64,000 nucleotides of DNA from Comamonas thiooxydans (lineage in GTDB: Bacteria; Pseudomonadota; Gammaproteobacteria; Burkholderiales; Burkholderiaceae_C), in contig NZ_AP026738.1 of the NCBI RefSeq assembly GCF_002157685.2, forward strand, positions 5,704,001 to 5,768,000, in the 5' to 3' direction. Shown here piece after piece: positions 52,686 to 61,568 of this stretch. Positions within the stretch are counted from its first letter, which is position 1. The number at the start of each line of letters is the position of its first letter. The position numbers and the translations under genes were made by a program. The notes beneath the pieces are model-generated. The model was not told the DNA's origin. It saw only the letters and a program-made list of their open reading frames with translations, and searched no databases.

Positions 52686-53495
52686 ATGAAGCCGCTTCCC
52701 CTTTTCACCGTCCGCCGAGCCCTTCTGATCAGCGCCGTGGCCCTGGCCGCAGGCTGCGCCCAGCAGCCAAGCAGTACGCCCAAGGAGCCCGTGCGCCTGA
52801 TGACCTCGGGCGGCTTCACCGCTGCGCACAAGCTGCTGGCGCCGCAGTTCACGGCCCAGACCGGCCTGGTGGTGGAATCGGCCTATGGCTCGTCCATGGG
52901 TGCCTCGCCCACCTCCATTCCCAACCGCCTGAGCAAGGGCGAGAAGGCTGACGTGGTGATCCTGGCGCGTGGTGCGCTCGACGATCTGGCCGCCAAGGGC
53001 CTGGTGCGCAACGGCACCCAGATCGACCTGGTGCGCTCTGCCGTGGGCGTGGCCGTGAAGAAAGGTGCCCCCATCCCCGACATCAGCAGCGAGGACAAGC
53101 TGCGCCAGGTGCTGCTCAACGCCAGGAGCATTGCCTATTCGGCCAGCGCCAGCGGCACCTACTACGAAACCCAGATGCTCAAGAAGCTCGGCATTCACGA
53201 TCAGGTCATGCCCAAGAGCAGGAAGATCGTGACCGAGCGCGTGGGCACCATCGTGGCGCGAGGCGAGGCCGAAATCGGCCTGCAGCAGGTCAGCGAGCTG
53301 CTGCCCATCGAGGGCATCAGCTATGTCGGAACCCTGCCCGATTCGGTGCAGCACTACACCATCTTCTCGGCCGGCACGGCCAGTACCTCCACCAACCCGC
53401 AGGGGCTGGAGCAACTGCTCAAGTACTACACCTCGCCCGCCGCCGCCAAGACGATCCGCGAAACCGGCCTGGAGCCCGTCGCCAAGCCCCGCTGA
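52686..53495 (+). CDS. Molybdate/tungstate-type substrate-binding lipoprotein
   Basis: A 269-aa lipoprotein (lipobox LAAGC, Cys24) of the ModA-like periplasmic binding protein superfamily. It contains GGFTAAHKLLAPQFTAQTGLVVE, KGEKADVVILARGALDDLAAKGL and ASGTYYETQMLKKLGI, the usual ModA-type blocks. The frame opens earlier but GAGAGA stands before MKPLPLF. Expected ABC genes (modB, modC) are absent, so the true ligand may differ. It is divergent from the LysR gene, which may regulate it. A bidirectional terminator follows. Confidence 0.82.
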   Translation: MKPLPLFTVRRALLISAVALAAGCAQQPSSTPKEPVRLMTSGGFTAAHKLLAPQFTAQTGLVVESAYGSSMGASPTSIPNRLSKGEKADVVILARGALDDLAAKGLVRNGTQIDLVRSAVGVAVKKGAPIPDISSEDKLRQVLLNARSIAYSASASGTYYETQMLKKLGIHDQVMPKSRKIVTERVGTIVARGEAEIGLQQVSELLPIEGISYVGTLPDSVQHYTIFSAGTASTSTNPQGLEQLLKYYTSPAAAKTIRETGLEPVAKPR

Positions 53496-53512
53496 GCGCC
53501 ACACGGTCCCGC

Positions 53513-53549
53513 AAAAAAGCCCGCCAGGCAGACGCCTGCGGGCTTTTTT
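53513..53549. terminator. Bidirectional terminator
   Basis: A stem with runs of six A and six T at its ends (AAAAAAGCCCGC...AGGC / GCCT..GCGGGCTTTTTT, loop AGAC) stops the binding-lipoprotein gene and the convergent DUF1439 gene. Confidence 0.85.
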
Positions 53550-53562
53550 GTCGCCTGGCAGC

Positions 53563-54138
53563 TCAGCGCTTGCTGCCCGCGCTGGCTTTCTGCACCAGGG
53601 CCACGGTCAGCCCCTGGGCGGTGACGGTGATGGCACCGGGCTCCATCGCCAGCGCATCGACCAGGGCTAGATCCTGGTCCTGCAGCTGATAGAGCACCAC
53701 CTGGCCCATGGCCTGCTCGGCCAAGGCCGTGGCATAAGTGCCCAGCATATCGCTGAGCGCGGGCGACAGCCCGTCCATGCTGAGCTGGTTGACCTTGATC
53801 TGGTAGGCGCGCAAGGTGCGGTCGGTGGGCTCATAGCGCAGCGCGAAATCGACATTGAGCAGGCCGCTGTACTGCTCCTTGAGCACCTTGCCGCTGAGCT
53901 CGGCCGGGATCACGGCGTTGAGCATATTGCGCTCGGGCACCATGCTCAGCTGCGGCGCCTTCAGGTCCAGCTGCAACAGCCCTGCCACGGGGAACTGTCT
54001 GGGGAAACGCCTGGCCAGCATCTCCTGCAGCTTCTGCTGGCTCACGCTCACGCTGCTGGGCACGGACTTGCCCGAGCAGCCCGTGGCAGCCATTCCCAAT
54101 CCCAACACTGTCACCGCCAACCATGCGCGCCGATTCAT
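53563..54138 (-). CDS. DUF1439-family lipoprotein (YceB-like)
   Basis: A 191-aa outer-membrane-type lipoprotein (ATGC lipobox, acyl Cys21). The mature part begins with a serine-rich stretch and QQKLQEMLARRFPRQFPVAGLLQLDLKAPQLSMVPERN, characteristic of DUF1439/YceB, a TULIP-like lipid-binding fold. The open frame continues to 54198, but MNRRAWLAV is the sensible signal-peptide start. Function in the cell envelope is unknown. A copy of the short dispersed repeat lies upstream. Confidence 0.82.
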   Translation of the reverse strand: MNRRAWLAVTVLGLGMAATGCSGKSVPSSVSVSQQKLQEMLARRFPRQFPVAGLLQLDLKAPQLSMVPERNMLNAVIPAELSGKVLKEQYSGLLNVDFALRYEPTDRTLRAYQIKVNQLSMDGLSPALSDMLGTYATALAEQAMGQVVLYQLQDQDLALVDALAMEPGAITVTAQGLTVALVQKASAGSKR

Positions 54139-54180
54139 CACGACCACCGAACTCCGTAAAACCTGATTCAAAACCCGTGC

Positions 54181-54220
54181 AAACGCTTGATAAACCAACG
54201 CTATCAGCTATGGTTTTTGA
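54181..54220. repeat. Diverged copy of the short dispersed repeat
   Basis: AAACGCTTGATAAACCAACG followed by CTATCAGCTATGGTTTTT keeps the CGCTT and GCTAT blocks of the family. It lies upstream of the DUF1439 gene. Confidence 0.5.
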
Positions 54221-54379
54221 GCAATCCATTGTCTCCGAGCCTGCTATTCCACAGAGTCTCGATGGGTGTTCGCAGTTCCCTATCTGACGCAATCTGCAGG
54301 TAAAAGACTGTTATCTAACGTCCGACGCCATCCAGGGTTGACTGTCAACGCTAGTGGCAGTGCATGCACAATGATTTGC

Positions 54380-55042
54380 ATGACTGCATATCCCTCTTCC
54401 CTCAGCCATGAGGCGCTGACCGCCGCCGCCCAGGACACCAGCCTGCCCGACCAGATTCTGACCCAGTGGTTCGGCAGCCCCAGGCCCGGCAATGCCGATG
54501 CCCTGAAGCACAAGGCGCAGTGGTTCACCAAATCGGCGGCCTTCGACGAGGAGCTGCGCCAGCGCTTCGGCACTGCCGTGGAGGCCGCTCTGGGCGGTGC
54601 ACTGCAGCACTGGAGCACACAGGGTCCGTGGCAGCAGCTGGCACTGGTGATCCTGCTGGACCAGTTCACGCGCAATATCCACCGCAACACTCCCAAGAGC
54701 TTTGCAGGTGACGCGCAGGCCCTGGCACTGGCGCTGCAGGCAATGGACGCCGGCAGCGACCGACTGCTGCCCGAGGTGGCCCGCGTCTTTATGTATCTGC
54801 CGCTGGAACATGCCGAAGACCCGGCCATGCAGCAACGCAGCGTGGCCGCCTTCGAGGCTTTGCTGCAGAGTGCCACGGACGCCGAACTGCGCGAGTATCT
54901 GGCCGGAACGCTGGACTACGCCCATCGCCATCAGGTGGTGATAGAGCGCTTTTGCCGCTTCCCGCACCGCAACCACATTCTGGGCCGCGCCAGCACCGCC
55001 GAGGAGGCCGAGTACCTGGCCCAGCCCGGCTCAGGCTTCTAG
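54380..55042 (+). CDS. DUF924-family protein
   Basis: A 220-aa soluble, mostly helical protein of the DUF924 family, with the conserved blocks ILTQWFGSPRPGNADALKHKAQWFTKSAAFD, LVILLDQFTRNIHRNTPKSFAGDA and MYLPLEHAEDPAMQQRSVAAFE. It resembles a TPR-like helical bundle. No enzymatic role is established. Alternative starts at 54371 and earlier are open, and no ribosome site decides between them. It is convergent with the acyltransferase gene, 5 bp between stop codons. Confidence 0.82.
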   Translation: MTAYPSSLSHEALTAAAQDTSLPDQILTQWFGSPRPGNADALKHKAQWFTKSAAFDEELRQRFGTAVEAALGGALQHWSTQGPWQQLALVILLDQFTRNIHRNTPKSFAGDAQALALALQAMDAGSDRLLPEVARVFMYLPLEHAEDPAMQQRSVAAFEALLQSATDAELREYLAGTLDYAHRHQVVIERFCRFPHRNHILGRASTAEEAEYLAQPGSGF

Positions 55043-55047
55043 GGCAA

Positions 55048-56220
55048 TCACGAGCTGCGCGTAGCCTCGCGCAGCGCGGGTTCCTGGCGTGCCTGAGGCT
55101 GGCGCTCGGGCCTCTTGCTCGCCCCCAGATCGCGGTGGCGCATGGCCCAGCGCTCCAGCGTGTAGAACGACAGCGCCGACAGCGCGGTAGAGATCAGCAG
55201 GCCTGCGACCACGGTCACGGGCCAGGAGTAATCGGCACGCAGATAGCGCACCACCGGGTAATGCCAGAGGTAGATGCCATAGGACAGCTGGCCCAGCTTG
55301 ATGAGCAGTGGCGCCGTCAGCATTTCATAGACCAGGCCCGCGGGCTTTTGCACGGCCAGTAGCACCACCAGGGCGGCACACTCCACCACCGTGATGCCCC
55401 AGACCATGGCGTGCTGGTTGTCCCACTCCAGCTCCATGATCAGCGGCACGGCCAGCACAAACCACATGGTGTAGGCGCGCAACGACTGCAGACGCTCGAC
55501 CCATTGGGGGCGCTCCATCATCAGCGCCGCCAGCAAGGCGCCGGCCAGCAGACCCGAGGCCCGCGTATCGAAGCGGAAAAAGATTTCGTAGAACTGCTGG
55601 CCCTGCACCACCCAGAAGATGCGCCACAGCGTGCTCAGCAGCCACAGCGCCGCAAGCGGCGCCCAGACCCGGCCCGGCGTGGCCTTGCGCAGCAGCAGAA
55701 CCAGCAGCGGCGGCCAGATCAGATAGAAATGCTCCTCCACCGACAGCGACCACATATGCAGCAGCGTGTCCGGACTGTCGAAGAAGGCAATGCCGTAATC
55801 GGCCAGATAGAGAATGGAGACCAGGGCGTCCGAATAGATGTCCGTGAGGTCTGGCCAGATAAAGGGGGCGAACACGCAGTACGCAACCAGAAACAGCGCC
55901 AGCGCAGGCATGAGCCGGAAGAAGCGGCGGCGGTAAAAGCGCCAGTAGTCGAGCTTGCCATGCTGCTGGTATTCCATCAGCAGCAGCGAGGTGATCAAAA
56001 AGCCGCTGAGCACGAAGAACAGATCGACGCCGAAGAAGGCGCCATCGAACATCGGGGCATGTGCATGCGAGAGCAGCACCAGCACAATGGCTATGCCTCT
56101 CAATCCATCGAGCGCTGGGTTGTAGCGCAGCTTGAACGCCGACTCCACCAAAACCGGACACCTTTCCTTTCGCCCGGGCACGGGCCGGGCTTGCAGACAA
56201 ACAATCACAGCCATGCACAA
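55048..56220 (-). CDS. OafA/YrhL-type membrane acyltransferase
   Basis: An acyltransferase-3 family protein of up to 390 aa with about ten hydrophobic helices. The conserved start block RYNPALDGLRGIAIVLVLLSH (catalytic His), FFGVDLFFVLSGFLITSLL and RRRFFRLMPAL are visible, as is the LSVEEHFYLIWPPLL block. It transfers acyl (often acetyl) groups to extracytoplasmic sugars. The true start is probably a TTG or GTG near residue 24-28 (AAGGAAAGG lies just before), so the first part listed may be untranslated. Confidence 0.85.
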   Translation of the reverse strand: MCMAVIVCLQARPVPGRKERCPVLVESAFKLRYNPALDGLRGIAIVLVLLSHAHAPMFDGAFFGVDLFFVLSGFLITSLLLMEYQQHGKLDYWRFYRRRFFRLMPALALFLVAYCVFAPFIWPDLTDIYSDALVSILYLADYGIAFFDSPDTLLHMWSLSVEEHFYLIWPPLLVLLLRKATPGRVWAPLAALWLLSTLWRIFWVVQGQQFYEIFFRFDTRASGLLAGALLAALMMERPQWVERLQSLRAYTMWFVLAVPLIMELEWDNQHAMVWGITVVECAALVVLLAVQKPAGLVYEMLTAPLLIKLGQLSYGIYLWHYPVVRYLRADYSWPVTVVAGLLISTALSALSFYTLERWAMRHRDLGASKRPERQPQARQEPALREATRSS

Positions 56221-56586
56221 GACATGGCTGAAGCAGTATTCAGAGTTTGAGCAAAGAGGCAGTAACAGCTCTTTGCAGCGACCCGGGGGTCACTGAGCGC
56301 ATGAAAACGCGCTCGGGGGTGCCGGAACCTGGCAGGCGATTTGTCTGCTTCAGCTCACTGACGGTGAGACGGCAGATTGTTATGAATGCCCACAGCCAGA
56401 CGGCTTGGCGTCTGTTGACAGGTGAACAGACCGTGCCCATTTGAACAGATTTTTGCCACCGGCCCAAGCAGGGAGCGGAGCTTGCCGGGCTCTGGCAGGG
56501 TCTTGCCAAGCCGTGTTAACAATTAAGAACAAAAACAGCAGGCCGCGCTCCACCCATCGGCACCATCAGCTATCAATTTCGAAGCT
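56221..56586. other. Intergenic region between acyltransferase and hydroxylase genes (366 bp)
   Basis: No gene found. A 65-codon frame at 56247-56444 has no ribosome site or recognisable product. Trailing bases near 56560-56590 resemble the GCTATCAATT part of the short repeat family. The promoter of the acyltransferase gene should lie at its left end. Confidence 0.5.
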
Positions 56587-57357
56587 TCAGGATGACTTGC
56601 GGCGCCCGCAGGCGGGCGCACTCTGGTGCACATCGCGCCACAGCAGCATCTCGGCCACGCGCTCGGACTTGTCGTCATCAAAGCCCAGCTTCTGCGCGCG
56701 CTCGGCGGGGTTGGTCCAGGTGCCGAACAGCATGTCCCACAGCGGCAGACCGTAGTTCTGCGCATGGTGGCCATGCTGATGGTGCACGGTATGCATTTCC
56801 GGGCGCTGCAGCACATAGCCGAGCCAGCGCGGCGTGCGCAGATCGGCATGGGTGAATAGGTCGAAGGCCGCCGTCAGCCCCAGGGCCACGGCCGCCGCCG
56901 CCGGGCTGGCACCCAGCACCCAATAGCTGGAAATCACGCTCAGCAGCATGGCCGCGCAGGAGTCCAGCGGGTGGGCATAGAACGAGGTCAGCACCTCGAT
57001 GCGCCGCGCGCTGTGATGCAGCTGGTGAAACACGCGCCACAGCAGATCGGAGGCATGGGTGGCGCGGTGCCACCAGTAAAAGACAAAGCTGGTGATGAAA
57101 AAGCTCAGCAGTCCCACCAGCAGCGGGTTCCAGCGCGCGCCCACATCCAGCAGCGCATGCTGGCGAATCCGGTCTTCCAGCAACCAGCCCAGCGCCAGCG
57201 TGCAGACCAGCGTCAGTGCGCCCAGGGCGCTGCTATAGATCAGCCAGCGCCGGTCGCAGAGATTGCGCGAGGCGGGCGCAATCACCTCGCGCGTGAAGAC
57301 CGCCACGAACAGCAGCGCAATCAGCGGATAGACCAGGTACTCCAGCACGGCAATCAT
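56587..57357 (-). CDS. Sterol desaturase/fatty-acid hydroxylase superfamily protein
   Basis: A 256-aa multi-pass membrane di-iron protein. Histidine boxes are HRATH (97-101), HQLHH (111-115) and HTVHHQHGHH (189-198), the pattern HX3H, HX2HH, HX2HH of the superfamily. Several hydrophobic helices surround them. Such proteins hydroxylate or desaturate lipids, ceramides or carotenoids; the substrate is unknown. The C-terminal tail is short and basic. It lies 50 bp behind the binding-protein gene's stop, in the same direction. Confidence 0.88.
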   Translation of the reverse strand: MIAVLEYLVYPLIALLFVAVFTREVIAPASRNLCDRRWLIYSSALGALTLVCTLALGWLLEDRIRQHALLDVGARWNPLLVGLLSFFITSFVFYWWHRATHASDLLWRVFHQLHHSARRIEVLTSFYAHPLDSCAAMLLSVISSYWVLGASPAAAAVALGLTAAFDLFTHADLRTPRWLGYVLQRPEMHTVHHQHGHHAQNYGLPLWDMLFGTWTNPAERAQKLGFDDDKSERVAEMLLWRDVHQSAPACGRRKSS

Positions 57358-57407
57358 TCCCCTTGAGGTTTGCCTTGCAGTCTATCGGCTGATGTGGGCC
57401 TGCTGCT

Positions 57408-58370
57408 TTATTGGGGCAATACGAACTGCTCCAGCGGCGTGTCGTTGGGCACGGCCAGCTGTTTCTTGAGCACCTCGCCCATGGGCAGGTTCAGGTTCAC
57501 GTTCTTGGGCGGAATCGGCTGCATGAACCATTTGTTGTAGAGCTTGTGCAGCTCGCCCGAGCGGATCATCTGCAAAATGGCGCCGTCCACGGCCTTCTTG
57601 ATCTGCGGGTCGTTCTTGCTGAACTGGATGGCAATCGGCTCGGCACCGATCACCTCGCCCACGATCCTGTAGCCCTTGGGACTCTTGCTCTGGCCGATCA
57701 CGCCGGCCAGCATGTTGTCGTCCAGCACAAAGGCATCGACGCGACCCGACTCCAGCATCAGAAAACTCTCGAACTGGTCCTTGCTCATCAGCGTCTTGAA
57801 GTTCAGTTCGTTGTCGCTGGCGTACTTGCGCAGAATCTGCACCGCCGTCGTTCCCGTGATGGCGCCCACATTGCGCCCCTGCAGCTGCTTGAAGGAGGTG
57901 ATGCCCGAGTCGGCACGCACGGCCATGCGCACCTCGCTCACATAGGTGGTCAGGCCAAACGCCACCTGCTTCTGGCGCGTGAGATTGTTGGTCATGCTGG
58001 CGCAATTGAAATCGGCCGTGCCGTTGTTGATCAGCGGCATGGTGTTCTGCGGCGTCAGCACCATGTATTTGATCTGGGCCCTGGGCGCGATCGCATGCAC
58101 CACGCGCTCGCAGAGGTCCATGTGATAGCCGACGAACTTCTCGTTGGCACCAATCGCATAGGACATGGGAACTGCCGCCTCCCGTACCCCCAGCACCACG
58201 GTGCCGCCGGCCTGCCAGCGCTGCAGCGTGGGCGATGCGGACAGATCCACTGCCGTATCGATACCGGAGCCGATATTGGAACTCGCCGCTTCGGCCTTGC
58301 CCGCAGCCATGGCCGAAACCGCACATACCAGCGCTGCTGCCAGCCCAACCCATTTCAAGGACATGCCCAT
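57408..58370 (-). CDS. Amino-acid ABC transporter substrate-binding protein (family 3, GltI-like)
   Basis: A 320-aa periplasmic binding protein. The signal region MGMSLKWVGLAAALVCAVSAMAAGKAEA leads into GGTVVLGVREAAVPMSYAIGANEKFVGYHMDLC, the family 3 start. The mature part closes with the LHKLYNKWFMQPIPPKNVNLNLPM block typical of glutamate/aspartate-binding proteins. GGGAG precedes the start; an upstream MTRGLG has no support. No permease or ATPase genes are adjacent, so it is an orphan partner. Ligand assignment to glutamate or aspartate is by resemblance only. Confidence 0.88.
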   Translation of the reverse strand: MGMSLKWVGLAAALVCAVSAMAAGKAEAASSNIGSGIDTAVDLSASPTLQRWQAGGTVVLGVREAAVPMSYAIGANEKFVGYHMDLCERVVHAIAPRAQIKYMVLTPQNTMPLINNGTADFNCASMTNNLTRQKQVAFGLTTYVSEVRMAVRADSGITSFKQLQGRNVGAITGTTAVQILRKYASDNELNFKTLMSKDQFESFLMLESGRVDAFVLDDNMLAGVIGQSKSPKGYRIVGEVIGAEPIAIQFSKNDPQIKKAVDGAILQMIRSGELHKLYNKWFMQPIPPKNVNLNLPMGEVLKKQLAVPNDTPLEQFVLPQ

Positions 58371-58526
58371 CACCCACTCCCGAAAAACAAAAGCGCCGAG
58401 ACCCCTGGTCATCGGCGCTCATCAACCACCCGATCCGGCACACACCTCATGCAGTCATGAGGCCCTGAGCCGATTGTCGTTGCTCGCTTATCGCTTTGAG
58501 TGGAATGCTTATGCCTGCGCGTCGCC

Positions 58527-59372
58527 TCATGCCTCGCGTTTGGCGGTGACGGCCCCCATCAGTTCACGCAGGCGCTGGTGGACGCTGCTGGCCTCATCGA
58601 CCGGCTGCTGGTGCTTGGCCCGCAGATAGCGCTCGGTGAACACGCCCAGATAGCTCTCCAGTACCTGGCCGGCCAGCACATCGCCGGCATCGCCCACCAG
58701 CTCCAGACACAGGGCCGCCACCTCGCTGGTACAGAAATGGTCGTCGCGCTTGGACCTGCGCAATTGGTAGCGAGAGATCAGATCCGGGTGCAGACTGAGC
58801 ACGGGAAAGCCATCGAGATACGGGCTTTTGCGGAACATCTTGCGCGCCTCGGACCAGGTCGCGTCCAGCAATATGAACAGCGGACGCCTGCCGGGCTGCA
58901 GCGCACGGCTGTCGCCACCCTCCAGCGTCTCCAGCACCCGCTCTGCAGGCTCGGCATATTCGCCGGGAAACACCACATAGGGCTGCCATTGCGGATCGGC
59001 CAGCAAGGCCTCCAGCTGCGGGTCCACCTCGGTGCGAGACCAGCCAAAGGCATGGGTGTCCTGCACCACGTCGGCAATCAGCCAGCCCGTGTTGCTGGGC
59101 TTGAGCGGCTCGGCATCATGCATCAGCAGGCAGAAGGCCGCGCGCGTGGCCAGCTCGGGCCGCAGCGCGCACATGCAGTGGGAGGGGCGCAAACGGCAGC
59201 CCTCGCAGCGCTCGCCCTTGGGGCCGCCGCGCGCCAGAAACGGCCGCGTGCTGCGCGCCAGCCGCGCCTGGCGCAAGCGCGAGACGGCATGTGGGGGCAG
59301 CGTGGGGGCAAGGGTTTTCTGCGAGGTCAGAGCGGCAAGGGACAAAGGCGTGGAAGCGGGCAAGACGGACAC
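58527..59372 (-). CDS. DTW-domain tRNA-uridine aminocarboxypropyltransferase
   Basis: A 281-aa protein of the DTW domain/TapT family that transfers the aminocarboxypropyl group of SAM to uridine (acp3U) in tRNA. Four cysteines RCEGCRLRPSHCMCA (56, 59, 66, 68) form a zinc-binding knuckle, and LLDATWSEARKM (169-180) is the DTW motif. The gene follows a lipoprotein gene in the same direction with 72 bp between. The first 40 residues look poorly conserved and the start may be later (MSVLPAST is the listed one). Confidence 0.87.
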   Translation of the reverse strand: MSVLPASTPLSLAALTSQKTLAPTLPPHAVSRLRQARLARSTRPFLARGGPKGERCEGCRLRPSHCMCALRPELATRAAFCLLMHDAEPLKPSNTGWLIADVVQDTHAFGWSRTEVDPQLEALLADPQWQPYVVFPGEYAEPAERVLETLEGGDSRALQPGRRPLFILLDATWSEARKMFRKSPYLDGFPVLSLHPDLISRYQLRRSKRDDHFCTSEVAALCLELVGDAGDVLAGQVLESYLGVFTERYLRAKHQQPVDEASSVHQRLRELMGAVTAKREA

Positions 59373-59444
59373 CAGCAGGTTCAGACAGATGCCCGGATTG
59401 TCCCGCCTTTGCCAATTCCAGTGCTGATGCGGCAGGAGCGCCGC

Positions 59445-60227
59445 TTAGTCGCAGTCGCCCTGCTCGAAGGTCGGCCCGCGGCCGAAGCTGAATACCGTGG
59501 GTCTGGCATTCCTGAGTCCGGCAGAGATCACGTTCCTGAAGCGGTTCGGCTCGCAGTTGAAGCGCGTGTCCAGCACATAGTCGTCGGACTCGGCCTTGAC
59601 CATGGCATCGCGCCAGGCGGCCGTCGCATCCAGCACCTTGCCGTCCACCATCGGGGCCTGCACCGAGTAATTGATGAAGTTGGTCAGGCGCGAGCCCTTG
59701 GCCTCCAGATAGACCACGGGGTCGGCGGCATTGCCGCACAGCGTCAGGCAGTCGGCGTAGTAGCGGCTGTCCAGCAGAGGCTCGAAGCCGCCAAAGGTCA
59801 GATCGCCGAGCTTGATATCGGGCTGGCCCTCGGACACATTGAGCACGCTCTTGAGCGAGAGATTGCAGCTGGGAGCGATATCGACCTCGACAGACTCGAT
59901 CACCTTGTCGGCCTCGTCGCTGACCAGGGTGATATCGCAGCCGTCGGCACGGAACTGGTGGCGGTGAAACTCCGAGCGCATGGCCGGGCCGGCAATCTTT
60001 TGCGCATAGGCCAGATTCATGCCTATGGTCTCGGTGCTGAACAGCTGGTCGATCACACGCCTGGCTTCGGCAGCGGGCTGCGCAGGCGCGGGGGCCGGCG
60101 CAGCGGCCGGTGCCTGTTCCGGGGGCGCGGCGCCCTCGGTCTTGGAATCCGAGCAGGCCAGCAGCAGGGCTGCGCCAGCCATGGCAGCGGTCCAGACTGC
60201 GCAGCGTTTGATCCAGCGATGAGGCAT
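59445..60227 (-). CDS. Uncharacterised lipoprotein
   Basis: A 260-aa lipoprotein (LLLACS, Cys25) with a proline/alanine-rich linker (about 35-55) and a soluble C-terminal domain. Several cysteines appear (DGCDITLV, APSCNLSL, DCLTLCGNA, FNCEPNRF, GDCD), suggesting two or three disulfides in the periplasm. I do not recognise the domain. MPHRWIKR is chosen as the start because AAGGA stands 7 bp before it; MQMPHRW would be too close. It lies between the methyltransferase and the DTW genes, all in the same direction. Confidence 0.75.
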   Translation of the reverse strand: MPHRWIKRCAVWTAAMAGAALLLACSDSKTEGAAPPEQAPAAAPAPAPAQPAAEARRVIDQLFSTETIGMNLAYAQKIAGPAMRSEFHRHQFRADGCDITLVSDEADKVIESVEVDIAPSCNLSLKSVLNVSEGQPDIKLGDLTFGGFEPLLDSRYYADCLTLCGNAADPVVYLEAKGSRLTNFINYSVQAPMVDGKVLDATAAWRDAMVKAESDDYVLDTRFNCEPNRFRNVISAGLRNARPTVFSFGRGPTFEQGDCD

Positions 60228-60299
60228 CTGCATATCCTTGTGAGTTCGCAAGCCCCGCAATATAGGTGCAGGCCCCGAAATCACCAAGAACGCCAGGCC

Positions 60300-60911
60300 T
60301 CAGCCCCCCAGGCACTCCAGCTCGAACAGCGGCATATCGGCCTGACGACTCAGCCACACGCCGCCGCCCAGCTCCTTGAAGTGAGGCTGCAGGCCGCGGC
60401 GATACAGCTCGGCACGGTGGCGGTACAGGCGCGGGTCGGTCAGTTCCTCGTCGATGATGTCGCGCTCGTAGTCCTCGCGCGCAACGGCCTCGATGTAGAG
60501 CCCGCCGCGCGACAGCCGCCCCAGGTTGGCCAGCGCCTTCTTCAGATCGGCCGGACTCAGATAGGGCAGCACGCCCTGGCAGATCACCAGATCGAAAGGC
60601 CGGCCGTCTTTGGGCTGCCAATCCACCACCGAGCCCTGCTCCCAGCCATAGCGCTCGCACAGATAGGGGCTGAACTCCACGCCCTGATACTGCACGCCCG
60701 GGAAGTGCATCTGCACCGCCTCGCGCCACAGACCGATGCCGCAGCCCACATCGAGCACCCGCTGCACGGGCACGCGCAGATACGCAAGATACGAGCAGAC
60801 AAACGCACCCAGCCGCCGCGCGTGCTCGGGGTCGATCACGCTGGTCTTTTTGTCAAAGTAAAAGCGCTGGTAATACGCCTCGTCAAACCACTCGTTGCTT
60901 GCTGATTGCAC
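60300..60911 (-). CDS. Class I SAM-dependent methyltransferase
   Basis: A 203-aa methyltransferase. Motif I VLDVGCGIG is at 52-60 (SAM-binding), motif II-like YQGVEFSPYLCERYG follows, and FDLVICQGVLPYL precedes motif III. No substrate motif is recognisable. A GTG start with GAAGGAGG just upstream is chosen instead of the listed long frame, which begins MFFEGG. It lies 70 bp upstream of the lipoprotein gene and may be co-transcribed with it. Confidence 0.82.
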   Translation of the reverse strand: MQSASNEWFDEAYYQRFYFDKKTSVIDPEHARRLGAFVCSYLAYLRVPVQRVLDVGCGIGLWREAVQMHFPGVQYQGVEFSPYLCERYGWEQGSVVDWQPKDGRPFDLVICQGVLPYLSPADLKKALANLGRLSRGGLYIEAVAREDYERDIIDEELTDPRLYRHRAELYRRGLQPHFKELGGGVWLSRQADMPLFELECLGG

Positions 60912-60980
60912 GCAGCCTCCTTCAAAAAACAAACGGCGCCCGAAGACGCCGAAACTTCAAAACCTGATGCTGACTCGGGA

Positions 60981-61072
60981 AAGAGACAGCCAGCAAGGGC
61001 CTGGACGGCCCCGCCCCGTAGCGAGGCTGTCGCCTCATCCGGAGGAAAGCGCGTAGCGCCCGCCTCAGAGGG
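60981..61072 (-). repeat. Dispersed 3'-end-associated repeat, copy 4
   Basis: A copy of the GC-rich element that abuts the stop codon of the zinc-ribbon gene at 61073. It carries an extra GGACGG insertion compared with copies 1-3 but keeps AGAGACAGCCAGCAAGGGC at one end and the CCTCAGAGGG end next to the stop. Confidence 0.7.
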
Positions 61073-61315
61073 TTAGATTCGGCCGACCACGGACCAGCCC
61101 TTGCGCTGGTCCTGCTTGTTGTTCTCGTAGTCCCACACCGTGCCGCAGCGCTCGCAGACATAACGGGTCACCGTCGCCGTGGTCGAGCCGCGCTCCTCCT
61201 TACGGTTGCCGCGCTGCATCAGTTCGGCATGGCCGGGGGCTTTGCGCCAGTTGCGCTGAATGCCGGCACAGGCGTCGCACAGATGGTCTTCGGCAGGAGT
61301 GGTGGTGTTGGTCAT
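61073..61315 (-). CDS. Small zinc-ribbon protein
   Basis: An 80-aa soluble protein with a paired CxxC motif: Cys13-Cys16 (CDAC) and Cys54-Cys57 (CERC), the usual four-cysteine zinc ribbon. A charged loop (NRKEERG) separates them. The start MTNTTTPAEDH is chosen from the open frame; no clear ribosome site is seen. It may be a nucleic-acid- or protein-binding adaptor. It ends at a dispersed repeat. The family is not named by me. Confidence 0.7.
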   Translation of the reverse strand: MTNTTTPAEDHLCDACAGIQRNWRKAPGHAELMQRGNRKEERGSTTATVTRYVCERCGTVWDYENNKQDQRKGWSVVGRI

Positions 61316-61526
61316 GAAAAAAATACTGAATGTGGTGCATGCCCCGGACATCCGCCCGCGCTGCAAAGCAGCCATTGTGCCGCCTGCACCGGTTTTGCAC
61401 CGGCAGCCGGCGCAGCATCACCGCTTGCAGGTCGGGCATGGCCGCGCTCCCTGTTGCCAATCGGGGCTCAAGGCCTTACCCGGAAAGCGCAGACAGCTCC
61501 TGTTTTTGAGTCCCACTTCTGAAGAC

Positions 61527-61549
61527 AAAAAAAGGCCGCTTGCGCGGCC
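61527..61549 (-). terminator. Terminator behind the glyoxalase-like gene
   Basis: GGCCGC-N4-GCGGCC followed on the minus strand by seven T, 20 bp behind the stop at 61569. Confidence 0.8.
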
Positions 61550-61568
61550 CTGGTTCAGTCAGCCTGGA

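Noticed and set aside
56247..56444. A 65-codon frame in the acyltransferase upstream gap
   Set aside because: No ribosome site, no recognisable product and unlike coding composition.
58500..60905. An 801-codon plus-strand frame opposite the DTW, lipoprotein and methyltransferase genes
   Set aside because: Mirror frame across three genes, without start signal or domain.
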